From assembly GCA_002633005.1 (NCBI GenBank), contig NMRA01000513.1, positions 195,702 through 259,701 on the forward strand: 64,000 nt of DNA, written 5' to 3'. Every line of letters begins with the position of its first letter. Positions within the stretch are counted from its first letter, which is position 1. Below the pieces are notes generated by a model, which was not told where the DNA came from, made no database searches, and saw only the letters and a program-made list of their open reading frames with translations. Made by a program: the position numbers and the translations under genes. Source of the stretch: Phoronis australis. Taxonomy: Eukaryota; Phoronida; Phoronidae. Of the stretch, positions 48,701 to 58,216 are shown in pieces.

Positions 48701-51700
48701 TGTTGGTGTCATAGAAGTCCATGCTTTCTTTAGTCTCCTTGGCAGCTTCGTCTTTATCAAGGCCACTAGCTAAGAGGGCGGCATTTACTTCAGCGGATGA
48801 GATCTTTCCGTCCTTGTCAGTATCGAGAGAATCGAAATTTTCCGTTACGGCCAAAGCAACATCTTCCTTTTCGTCTCCACTGAAATTGACACAATGGAGT
48901 ATTATCGAAATTTCCCCAAAGTAGTTGAGGACACTTGGTTTTTGCTTAGGAAAAATTTTACAATGGTTTTAAAATATTTATTCGGTGCGTACATGTACAT
49001 GTAATCAGTAGATAAAACTCACAATGAACGAAATTTTCTCCGTCTTTTCGTTTGCTTTCGAAACAAAGCTATTCAAATTTAGAAGGCATTCGGACTGTTA
49101 CTTAAGGGCGCTAGGCAACTACAGGTAAGTAATACATGATGAGTGATGAATGGTGCATACACCCATATGTTTTCTTGTTTCCATATGTCGGTAAAAACGA
49201 TGAAGCGCGCTTTTCAAAATACAGCTCGACAGGTAAAAAGTCCACAGCCAAACTTTGTTAAGATTGAAGCAAATATTGAGAAATCTGGCAAATTTTATTT
49301 CCGGTCGGCCAACAGCACTTGCTGGACGTGTGTGACACTGTAAGAACGCTGCAATTGACGCTTGATATTTTAAGAAAGCACGAACTCCTCCCTTACCAAT
49401 GGAGGAGAGTACAGCACACATCACGAATTTTTGGCCGACCGGTCGGAAATTGGTCGACGACCGGCCGTCGACCGGTCGTCTAGCCGACCACCAGCCGACC
49501 AACAACGGTCGGCTAGGAGCCGTCTGCTTAGTCGCCTCTGTGGTCGGCACTTGGGTCGGCTAATTGGTCGCCTNGCTCGACAGGTAAAAAGTCCACAGCC
49601 AAACTTTGTTAAGAATGAAGCAAATATTGAGAAATCTGGCAAATTTTATTTCCGGTCGGCCAACAGCACTTGCTGGACGTGTGTGACACTGTAAGAACGC
49701 TGCAATTGACGCTTGATATTTTAAGAAAGCACGAACTCCTCCCTTACCAATGGAGGAGAGTAGGTATTTGCCACTGTGATTCCCAATTTGTTAAACGATA
49801 TTGTAGTGAGACACCCCGTTGCTGCAGTGGAAGCAAGTGGTCTCGCATCATTCACTTGTTATTCATATAGATATCTGACCAAACCCGAAAAAGTAGTCCA
49901 CAGTAGAATACAGCTTTGAATAAGTGCACTTCCACCAGTCTAACCCTTGTTTCCATATCTTCACAAAGGAATTTTAGGGTTATTTCATTACAGTGCATGT
50001 GTGCGCTGGGTGCTTAGCTAGTTTTGGTATATCAGTGTTTCACACCACGTTTTTCAATCTAGCCAGATGTCGTCCTATCAGGTTTACTGTGCATACATCA
50101 AGCTTTTGGTTCTTCCGCGTTTGTCACGTGGGTTAATTCGATATCTATATGAGGTTAATATACGGGTTCTTTTACTATTCTACTTACTCTTCCTCTTTTT
50201 TAGTGACAGCGTCAAACTCTTTCTTAGTAACTGCCCCGTCTTTGTCTGCGTCATAGTCGTCCAAGAACTCTTTTGCTGTCAGTTTGGCGGCAGCATCATC
50301 GGCATCTACCTGGTCTTTGGCTGCAGCCTCGATCTCAGCGGCTGTGATTTTTCCGTCATCGTCAGCGTCGAGGTCATCAAAAGTTGCAATGTCTGCTAGA
50401 GCCACCTGTTCGTCTTTGTCGCCCCTTCGAGAAATATTGTAAGCTCAACAGTACAAGTAATAAAACTCACAATGTTATATTTAAGGGTTATTTATTTTGT
50501 AGTACATGAAATACTTTATAATTTGACGACTTACCTTGTTGAGAAAAGTTTCCAGTAATCGAATATATCTGAGATATAAAATGGTGTGAATTAAAACAAG
50601 TGCTGGCATGTCAGTTAATAATTGTTGAAGATATGATTAATTGAAGATTCAATTTTATATAACTTTTGTTTTCGTGATTTCTGTATTCTCTCGATCAGCA
50701 ATTCTACGCATTTGGATTTCAAATGCAATTTTATCATATTCTCAAACTACATGTTCATGTATTTGCAGTCTCATTTTGGGTTATGTACTTACTTTTCTTC
50801 TTTGTCCAGAACAGCTTCAAACTCTTTCTTGTCAACTCCCCCACTCTTGTCGGTATCGAAGGCGTCCATGACCTCTTTAACCGTCTTCTTGATTGCAGCT
50901 GAAAGCATTGATTTGAGCTCACTGGGAGTAACTTTTCCATCACCGTTGGCATCGATACGGTCAAAGCTGTCATCTTCTTCCTTATTGTACTCTTTTTCTT
51001 CTTTCTTTGCATCTGCTTCTTCTTCTTTTTCCATCTTTTTCAGCTCTGGTCCTCCTTCCTTTTCCTCCTCTTTCTCAACCTCTTTCATCTCTTTTTCCTC
51101 ATCCTTCTCTTCTGCCTTGATCTCCTTCAGTTCTTTTCCCATGCCTTCTTTTTTCATTTCGCCTTCCATTTGTTGTTCCACGGTCTCCATGCCTTTTTCG
51201 CTTTCGGATTCTCTGTAAGAATAAATGCAGTATGTCAGCAATTGCCACCATTGTAACCATCTGAGACACCTTCTTTGAATCTTGAAATGAAGTCTTCGGT
51301 TTCTTCTACTCCGCGTTTCGACTGACAATTATCCTTATTCGCGACAAAATTACCATCCTCTATCGCATCGAATACCACAGCTGATATTATACAAATGTGC
51401 AAACATGGCATCTTTATATAACACAAAACGCATTGTTGATACGTAAGGTCTGCTGCCACATTTTTAGAGGAACGGTTGCGAGCACATTGAACGATGTGGA
51501 ATCTGCGTTTCATGAAGTGTCTGATGGAGATTTTGAAAATTCTAGGTTTTCACACCTTCCTATTTGTACGTGTTCAAGACAGTTTCAGATTATTTTCCTT
51601 CGAGGACATCGCAATTTTTCGATCAAAGATCCAGCAACAAATGTCAATTACGTGTACAAGTATACACATGTATGTTCTCTAAGTGTTGCAATGAGCATTG

Positions 51701-52873
51701 GTCATGTATTGAATAGAGCGTCAGTACATGAGCGTGTGTTGTTCCAAACTTATGAGGAGAGTCCATGGGCGTTAATGTAGATAGAAATAAGCGTTGTGTT
51801 CAATTGCACTTGTTCTAGTTTTCAACGCTTACTCTTCTACTGCTTATTGCTAATAATTGCGAGTATATAAAGCTGTTGCAATTTTATCAAATGGCCATTA
51901 CGATTTATTGGTTCATTTGGCACACACCAATTTTGAAATTATGCATTCAGTCACGAAACCATGAACGTAAACCACTTACTTGCGAACTGTGTCGAATTCC
52001 GTCTTTGAAACACTGCCGTCTTTGTTAGTGTCATAGGTGAGCATGAACTCTTCGACTACTGATTCAGCAGCCTTTGAAAGGATTCCCTCGAGTTCATCGG
52101 CCGTAACTTTTCCATCCTTGTTTGTGTCGAGTTGTTCAAATTCCTTCCCTTCACCCTTTTTGAGCTCTGCCTGCTCTTTCGCGCCTTCCTTTTTCATCTC
52201 TGCTTCTTCTTCCTTGAAGGCATTCCTTCGCAATACCCCGGCGCTAAAAAGAAGACAGTTTAGACGTCAGGCACAGCAGCACGCACAGATGCTGACACGA
52301 AAACTTCGAATTGCTCCTCCTGCGTATAAGCAAATGGGTTTCTTGCTTACACAAATAATCGTATTATTATCGGGCTGTTTAAATTTACACATTGTGCCGC
52401 ACTACAATATTACTTATTCACTGATCGCTTCTCTTACAGGATTTTTACAGCGAATGTGCACGGATTGATAAAACACGGGGTAATAAATAGCGACTATTTT
52501 GGGAAGTTAAAAAGAGTTTATCAAGTACCATACTACTAGCTAAAATCTAGTCAAAGTCACGTGCTCTCATTTAAAATACACGGCAATGTCTCACGTAATC
52601 ACTCATAGTCTTGCTTTTTAGAGAGGTCCTAGCGTTACTGAAGGGGAAGTAGGAATACGGTGACGCCACTTCACTTACGTCGCTTCCATAGGCCAATTTT
52701 GTAGTCAAGAACGGCTGGTGAATATTAACTGATTTTGAAAGATTTTAAAGATAACGGTACATTGGTATTTTTAGTAAAAAATACCACAGAAACTTCATTT
52801 GCCCTAAAGTTTGAAACAAATTTACTCACCTGCACAGGGCAACCAACAGACATGCGGCGATCAAGTACTTCAT
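45731..52873 (-). CDS. gene 1: secreted protein with eight double-EF-hand-type modules
   Basis: Coding exons in transcript order are 52873-52830 (signal), 52243-51980, 51212-50793, 50424-50188, 48879-48646, 47950-47654, 47513-47298, 46806-46510, 46369-46154 and 45791-45731 (TAG stop). All nine introns are GT...AG and phase 2, and the joined length is 2286 bases, 761 residues. The leader MKYLIAACLLVALC is followed by S-AGVLRRN. Then come 14 intact EF-hand loops and two ruined ones. Highly charged Glu/Lys linkers (KKEEKE) precede several modules and may be helical. Calcium binding in the secretory path or outside the cell is inferred. It lacks an obvious HDEL-type tail and ends EKEESS. It is a paralogue of gene 2, 17 kb downstream on the same strand. 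Confidence 0.88.
46154..46369 (-). CDS. gene 1, eighth module, second EF-hand loop deleted
   Basis: It starts (K)GDKKEDEAVIEDQTF. The first loop is DTNKDGKVSTDE. The second EF-hand reads ILKGGSIDKKTF: loop positions 1-5 are lost and the position-12 Glu is Thr, so it should not bind calcium. It has 71 full codons, the donor is AC|GTAAGT, and it is near-identical to the sixth module. Confidence 0.9.
46510..46806 (-). CDS. gene 1, seventh EF-hand module
   Basis: It opens (T)EEEKEAKKEEKEIEKEE, then KAKRDLASEEA. The loops are DTNKDGKITGAE and DANKDGSIDKAE. It has 98 full codons and the donor is AA|GTAAGT. KAKR-D is a possible dibasic processing site. It is near-identical to the fifth module. Confidence 0.92.
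47298..47513 (-). CDS. gene 1, sixth module, second EF-hand loop deleted
   Basis: It opens (K)GDKKEYEALEEDQTF. The first loop is DTNKDGKVSTDE. The second is reduced to KGGSIDKKT exactly as in the eighth module, so the deletion came before the duplication. The acceptor is TATTCCAG and the donor is AC|GTAAGT. Confidence 0.9.
47654..47950 (-). CDS. gene 1, fifth EF-hand module
   Basis: It opens (E)GVEKQEKKEEDEIKKEEE, then SKRDLASEEAEEEK. The loops are DTNKDGKITGAE and DANKDGSIDKAE. The donor is AA|GTAAGT. It has 98 full codons, the same as the seventh module. Confidence 0.92.
48646..48879 (-). CDS. gene 1, fourth EF-hand module
   Basis: The acceptor is CAATTTCAG and the donor is GA|GTAAGC. It opens (D)GDEKEDVALAVTENF. 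The loops are DTDKDGKISSAE and DTNKDGAVTKEE. It is 77 full codons, the standard size shared with two gene 2 modules. Confidence 0.92.
49224..49411. repeat. 188-bp direct repeat, copy 1 (at N join)
   Basis: It matches 49575-49762, which begins right after N at 49574, with about one difference. This looks like the same kind of assembly join as at 31346. It is inside the intron between the third and fourth modules of gene 1. Confidence 0.8.
49434..49573. repeat. GTCGGC/GCCGAC-rich tract
   Basis: It has many short, alternating GGTCGGC and GCCGACC blocks, which are mutual reverse complements, plus CGACCGGTCG palindromes. It is GC-rich against an AT-rich background and ends at the N. It could fold heavily, which may explain the assembly break. 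Confidence 0.7.
49575..49762. repeat. 188-bp direct repeat, copy 2 (at N join)
   Basis: It is the partner of 49224-49411, starting GCTCGACAGGTAAAAAG and ending GGAGGAGAGTA. Confidence 0.8.
50188..50424 (-). CDS. gene 1, third EF-hand module
   Basis: The acceptor is TTTCTCGAAG and the donor is GA|GTAAGT. It opens (K)GDKDEQVALADIATF. The loops are DADDDGKITAAE and DADKDGAVTKKE. It has 78 full codons and is Ala/Asp-rich compared with its sisters. Confidence 0.92.
50535..50568 (-). other. possible 34-base poison exon
   Basis: ATCTCAG precedes it and CAACAAG|GTAAGT follows it on the - strand, between the second and third modules. At 34 bases it would enter in phase 2 and leave in phase 0, so inclusion would shift the next exon out of frame to a TAG after a few codons. 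It is supported by splice signals only. Confidence 0.25.
50793..51212 (-). CDS. gene 1, second EF-hand module with long charged linker
   Basis: The acceptor is TTCTTACAG and the donor is AA|GTAAGT. It has 139 full codons. The first 80 or so residues are almost all Glu, Lys and Met (EKEMKEVEKEEEKEGG), probably a long charged helix. The loops are DANGDGKVTPSE and DTDKSGGVDKKE; the latter has Ser at ligand position 5, which is tolerated in some EF-hands. Confidence 0.9.
51980..52243 (-). CDS. gene 1, first EF-hand module
   Basis: The acceptor is CTTTTTAG and the donor is AA|GTAAGT. Incoming AG plus C gives Ser, then AGVLRRNAFKEEEAEMKK. The loops are DTNKDGKVTADE and DTNKDGSVSKTE. It has 87 full codons. 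The AGVLR start ties it to the propeptide exon of gene 2. Confidence 0.92.
52536..52643. mobile_element. 140-bp palindromic MITE, copy d (partial)
   Basis: It retains the CACGTGCTCTCATTTAAAAT interior and the GTCCTAGCGTTACTGAA end, and lacks most of the opposite end. It lies in the intron between the signal exon and first module of gene 1. Confidence 0.7.
52830..52873 (-). CDS. gene 1, signal-peptide exon with start codon
   Basis: The acceptor GTTTGTTACAG is followed directly by ATG. It encodes MKYLIAACLLVALC plus AG, with donor AG|GTGAGT. The hydrophobic core of about 11 residues and a small/polar region after it fit a cleaved signal peptide. The next exon completes Ser and adds AGVLR. Confidence 0.88.
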
Positions 52874-53978
52874 CTGTAACAAACGAAGGTAAGCCCTGAA
52901 GTAATTTATGAAAACTTGTGTCACGGCTACACCTCTGTGTTTATACATGTATATAGGTCGTTGAGCACAACGCTGCCTTGCAAATGCTACGGTAAAAGGT
53001 AGCCCATTCATTACAAAATTCAGTTGACGTTCATTACGCAATTTTCATACGCTATGGCAACAAAATTATTCTATTCAAATTTCCTTTTAGCGTAAATCCT
53101 CTTTCTGAACTTAATTATCTTATATTGTTTGGAGAAATTTACTTGTAAAAAAGTGAAATTATGCGACTCCATGACTTGTGCAATGTTCGGTTGAAAATTA
53201 TGTGCAAAAACGGAATTCTGGGACATGTGATCACGTCATAAGCATCTTTTGTTACGCTTAATTTTGCTGGTTGTTACTACATGTATTCCGTCATTACTCT
53301 GAAGCAGGAGTTTGGTTTCTTTGTCAAATTTTATTTCTCTGATTGCAGACGGGAAGAATGCAGGTTCGACAATCGATGAAGTCTTAAGCGCAATCCCAAG
53401 ATTTTGATACGGTACCAAAAGTTCATAAGTAAGAGCCCTGTATGAGTGTTCGTAATTAATCAATTTTTTATTTGATTTATAAACCTAAGCCTAATGGTTC
53501 GGGGCCTTAAAATGGAACTTAAACATCAATTCTTGATGATGTTCAAGTACATGTAGCATTGTCGTTTAGTTCCTGCTATACAGTATCACAGTTAGGAGCA
53601 TGCAAATGGTTTTAAATACTGGCGAACCACTTGCAGTTGAAAATCAAAAATACAAATTCGTCAGTTAGTTCAGGCTTTGTCGAAAAGATGATGTTGATTT
53701 TGAATAGATTATTTTGCGTTGATTTTAGTTATTTTTTAGATTAAAAATCAAATTAAAGAGTATTGTTAAGCCACACGATAGCAATTTTCATTGACGGCGA
53801 GATTACGACAGTTTAAATTTATGACCAGTTAAAAATTTTAACTGCACATGCGCAATATACTGCTCAGACAGGTCCCTTTCACTGACAACGGACCAAATTG
53901 TGCGACCTGGATTTTCTAAACAGAGCCCCTGGATTTTAAAAAACAAACAAACAATGATAACGAAGTAAAGTCACTTAC

Positions 53979-54026
53979 TTTGTCTTCTGAATCCGTAGAA
54001 GTCTTTTGGAACTTTCGATGGATGAA
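53979..54026 (-). other. 5' UTR exon of gene 1
   Basis: The donor is ACAAA|GTAAGT at 53978. It would splice to the leader exon at 52873, which opens with ATG, so this exon is non-coding. The 5' edge is estimated as about 25-30 bases from the TATA box and is not seen directly. Confidence 0.6.
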
Positions 54027-54050
54027 GTGAAGTCTTGAATCTTGCACCCC

Positions 54051-54058
54051 TTTATATA
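54051..54058 (-). promoter_or_regulatory. TATA box of gene 1
   Basis: TATATAAA on the - strand, embedded in GATATATAAAGGGG. It lies some 75 bases upstream of a good 5' UTR donor and about 1.2 kb upstream of the leader exon. A canonical TATA box suggests a strongly or tissue-specifically expressed gene. Confidence 0.7.
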
Positions 54059-54059
54059 T

Positions 54060-55744
54060 CTTAGATCGGGACGATTAAAGCATCTGCCTGCTGCTCCGTT
54101 AATTTTGAGCCCTGTTCTTTTAATCAGTCATAATCATTTTCCTTTCAAGAGAATTTACAATTTAATTCGCGCTCGTAATTATTAAAAATTGTTTCTACCG
54201 GTATTCCTACCAGAAGTGTTGGGAATGTTATTCTGCTGCCCGCCATTACATTTGTACGAAACGGCCTTAATGGGAAGCATAATTGCTTCATTGCTTCCCT
54301 GTTGGCAATGAGGGCTGTCATATACGGCATCTGCATTTTTACATTAACGCCTACGAGCACTAAAAAATAAGTGTAATTTTAATACGAAACCGTATGTAGT
54401 AACTACTTTTAAAAAAGTCCATTCTATATGTCAATGAAGTAATACGTTGAGTTCGATACAGTTTTTTTCACGTTTCATGAAAGTTTTTAAACTTTAAAAC
54501 TTGTTTCCATGGTTAAAATGTTGACCATGCTAGGTCCATGAAGACGTCTGCAACAACATTTGCGACGGCAACTTTCTCTTTTAAAAAACAAGAAAAGGAG
54601 ATAACATGAATATTCTTGCTGTAGTACTTTGGGATTTCATGCATTTATAACAAACTGCGGAATGTCCATTCTTCGCGTCATCTTTTTGTTTTTTTTAAGT
54701 TGTTTTAAAGCCAATTTATACTTTCAGCTTGACAGCTCAATTGGTAATGCTCGTGGACTCATATTAGAGTGAAAAATAGTACGAGATCGATTTTGATGAA
54801 GGTACTAAGTGGCCCAGTTTGGCGGTTTTTAGCGACCTCTAACAGAACAAATGCAACTTTAAGCGTGTTCTCATTCTCGCGCTCATAGTGGTTTCAACTC
54901 AGATCTAATTTAAAGTAGTAGCAGTTATAGCAGTAGTAATGTGTTTATTTCATGCCTACTAAAATACAAAATATAAATACAATGTTGAATTAGGGAAGGC
55001 CACGTGAAAGACTTTACAATACGGTGACCACAGGGCCAACCCCATCAATTACAAAAAGGCATTAATGAACAAATATAAGAAACCCAGTAAACATGGTGAC
55101 AATGAAACGTTCACTCCTGAACAATTTAATGTAAATAACAAGACATTAAATAACAAAAACAGTATATTATCGTAATTCGATGACTTAAATAAATTCTTAC
55201 ACAGTGTTACAAACATAGAAGAGGCAATCGTTCAGGCAAGACAAAACTCATCTAAGCAACGATTTCTAAAATGAGGGGAATGTGTATAAATCTTATCATA
55301 TGGGCAACATGGAAAACTGTGAAGTCAGGTAAATTTTTACGTAGAGAATTGAAAAAAGTTTAGAACAGCAGTTATTTTGTGATAGATCTCTTTTCATAGT
55401 GTAATAATGATGATGATTGCTAGAACCGAGTCTAATATTGAAAGTAAAGAAACAGTTCTGTTGCGTGTTGATAAAATATTCATGAAAGATAGTGGGAGCC
55501 ATATATAAATCTTCAATTGAATACATGACGTCATGAACAAGACATCAGAGAGAGCATTACAGTTATAAATATTTATGATTCTAAAAGCTTAATTCTTCAA
55601 ACCAAATAATTGCTTATTCGCTTTCACATTCCAGTATACCATAGTTTTAATGGGGCAATATCAATATTAAGTATTTATTCCCAATACTGGATGTGGGATG
55701 CAGTGCTTAATACACCAGCAATCTTACATATTTCACGAATTAAA
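54060..55744. other. upstream region of gene 1
   Basis: It is AT-rich with no recognised genes. Regulatory sites may be here, but I cannot identify them. Confidence 0.35.
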
Positions 55745-55892
55745 CCAGGGACAGATCTAGGATTTTTAAAAGGGGGAGTCGGATCAAGATTTTTTTTAAA
55801 AAGAGAGTCCAAGTTAACAATTTGAAAATTCTAGATTTGATATCACTATAATCAAAGGAAAAGGGGGTCCGGAGCCCCTTGACCCCCTGCGT
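55745..55892. repeat. interspersed GGACAGATCTAGGATTTT repeat
   Basis: It starts CAGGGACAGATCTAGGATTT, has a G-run, and ends GGAGCCCCTTGACCCCCTGC. It is related in its end to the GGATTTTGAGT family seen at 30825 and 43059. Confidence 0.5.
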
Positions 55893-56646
55893 CTATTTTA
55901 ACTATCGATTACATTTTTTCAAGACAATTTTTCTTGGATAAATAGTCCTGAAAATTGACCTTGATCAATTTAAGAGGTAACTGTATAATATTGGATGCAA
56001 AATATTCTACATACCCTGTGACCCCATATGTAATGAATGAACATTGCCAGACAAATACAATGGTGGGTTAATCCCGCCAGACAGGCCAAGCCTCAGAGTT
56101 GAGCTAGGTCAGCCATCCAGGTAACCAGGGTAAGCCAACTTTTGTCATGAATTTTAGACAGTGAAAATAAAATTCTCAAATGGGAATTCATCAAAAAACT
56201 ATGACTTGGCAGATGCTTCTATGATATATATCAATAACTTTGTCAAAATAATAAATACAAGTCCGGCGAGTTTCGACTCGAACACATTGGTTCAATGGTG
56301 GGGTCACCAAATGCGAACTTGGGCTAGACTTTCCGTCCACGCTATCCATAACAATCACAGTTATAGAGTCATTAGTTACATGTGCCTCGTAATGATTTTC
56401 GTACTTAAAAACACCAAATATCAAACAATTTTAGATCGAGTATGACTGTTTGGAGATTACACTCCATTCTCAGATATCACTGCCACGACATTCTTGTAAA
56501 ATCATGAGAATGGTCAAACCCTAGCCATTTATTTTCTTCATTTGCATGTTAGAGGCATTTTTAGTAAAAGTGGAGAACCTATCCTTTTAGTACAATTATG
56601 GTGTGCTGATTTTGATTGTAACCATTCCCGGGCTGGATTTTGAGTT

Positions 56647-56740
56647 TTTGACCATCTAGTTTGCATAAACAAAATGGCCGCCAAACCAACAAGTTTGACC
56701 ATCTAGTTTGCATAAACAAAATGGCCGCCAAACCAACAAG
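56647..56740. repeat. 47-bp exact tandem repeat, two units
   Basis: The units at 56647-56693 and 56694-56740 are identical and contain ATAAACAAAATGGCCGCC. Confidence 0.95.
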
Positions 56741-56971
56741 TTAAGAAACATTCGTGGAAGCAGGAGTACAATATGTGACGAATAATTAGAAAATTTTGCT
56801 ACAAAAATATAGTATAAGTGTGTTTAGATCACTTAATTTTGAGAACATATTAATGAACGTCATTAAATTCCCCAATTATGCTAATTAGCTTCCGCCATTA
56901 CCGAAAAATTTAAATTTCGGTGTAACTTTATCAATTTGCAGGCAAACAGGACAAATAAGGTGTCTATACCT

Positions 56972-57484
56972 ATGTTTTGAAGGTCTAGAAAAATCATTAT
57001 GACACATGTGAAGCTTTTTATTTCATCTTCACTAAGTTACAAATACTCATTAATAAAGCCTGAAAATTAAATTAGAAGTCATAATTATCAATGAGTTTTT
57101 GCGAACATATCACTATTTAGATAAGACATAAAAGTATTGTAAACATAACAACATGACTTTTAGATACTGTTGTAAAGAGATGCATGGCCATATCGTCCCA
57201 TTTTGGACAGGAACATACCGTCCTCACAGTCGAGCAAGCGCTCTGTTGCAAATTAATAGAGCTTATGGCAGTGGTCGGTCCCAGAATACCAAAATATGTT
57301 CTACACGTATCAGTGAACTTCATAAAGGCCACAGAACAAATGAGTGATTCCGAAATAGCTGAGGTATGTATAGAGAGTGCAGTAGTTTGTCAAGGCCTAC
57401 GGAACTTGTCCTCAGTGGAAAGTCGTTCACCAAAGATACAGTATGAGGGCACACAAACTGTCTTTGCAAGCTTTTTGGAATCTC
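56972..57484. repeat. 513-bp exact duplication, copy 1
   Basis: It is identical in length and, as far as I can compare, in sequence to 59814-60326, which begins right after N at 59813. Exact identity suggests an assembly duplication. Confidence 0.9.
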
Positions 57485-57723
57485 CTGGTGCCAAGCCTTC
57501 TCTCGTTTATTGCAGAAGCCACTGTCATGCTTGTATTACCAGGATGTCTGCAGATGATGATCCAGAGATTCATATGAAGATCTACCTCAGGATAGACGCA
57601 CCATTCACATCAAGAATGGCGACTAAATTATCCTTTAACCACTTTTTGCGACGTTCAAGACACCGGACAGGTCACTATAGACATAAATCAATCTACAAAG
57701 TTGTACCACATACGCTGTGTTAG
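57184..57723 (+). CDS. unrecognised 179-codon open frame
   Basis: It starts MAISSHFGQEHTVLTVEQAL and continues through ALCCKLIELMAVVGPRIP. The first 100 codons are helix-friendly and look protein-like, the rest less so. No splice partners or motif were recognised. The start of the frame is duplicated at 60026. It may be a real gene, a relic, or chance. Confidence 0.25.
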   Translation: MAISSHFGQEHTVLTVEQALCCKLIELMAVVGPRIPKYVLHVSVNFIKATEQMSDSEIAEVCIESAVVCQGLRNLSSVESRSPKIQYEGTQTVFASFLESPGAKPSLVYCRSHCHACITRMSADDDPEIHMKIYLRIDAPFTSRMATKLSFNHFLRRSRHRTGHYRHKSIYKVVPHTLC

Positions 57724-58216
57724 AAAACGTCTTCGTATTGCAGCTTTGCTTATGGGATTTCTCTTTTTGTTCACCTTTATTAGAAACATGACGTGTGGCT
57801 TGGATACAATCCGGTACCTGCTGCCATGCAGACAGAGTGTATGCGGGACGTGCCGCCACGATGAGTGTTTTCACAACCAGGTTTTTGATGGAAGGTCGCC
57901 TTTTCTGATGCATTTCCGTTGGAAAGTTGAACTGTTTTGGGGTTGTAGCTCTACAAAACTCTTATTGCAACCGTTTACAGCAATACAAAACTGTGCAGGA
58001 GCTGTAGGCCCTACAAAGACAAGTTCCAATTGCTCGTATCTTCTGACAGAACATTTTACCATTCATTTCACAAGCAATGCGTCAAACAAGAGCCTTCAAA
58101 ATGTAAATAAACAAGGCACCACAGAAAACCGAGTTCAAAATGACCTTTCACCATTGCACTGTTGCATCTTATGCGAACACCCTCAGGGGGTAAGATTAAC
58201 TCCATATTCTCCTTAG

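Noticed and set aside
57117-57332. 71-codon - strand frame, duplicated at 59959-60174
   Set aside because: It is identical only because the 513-bp segment is duplicated; there is no motif and it overlaps a longer + frame.
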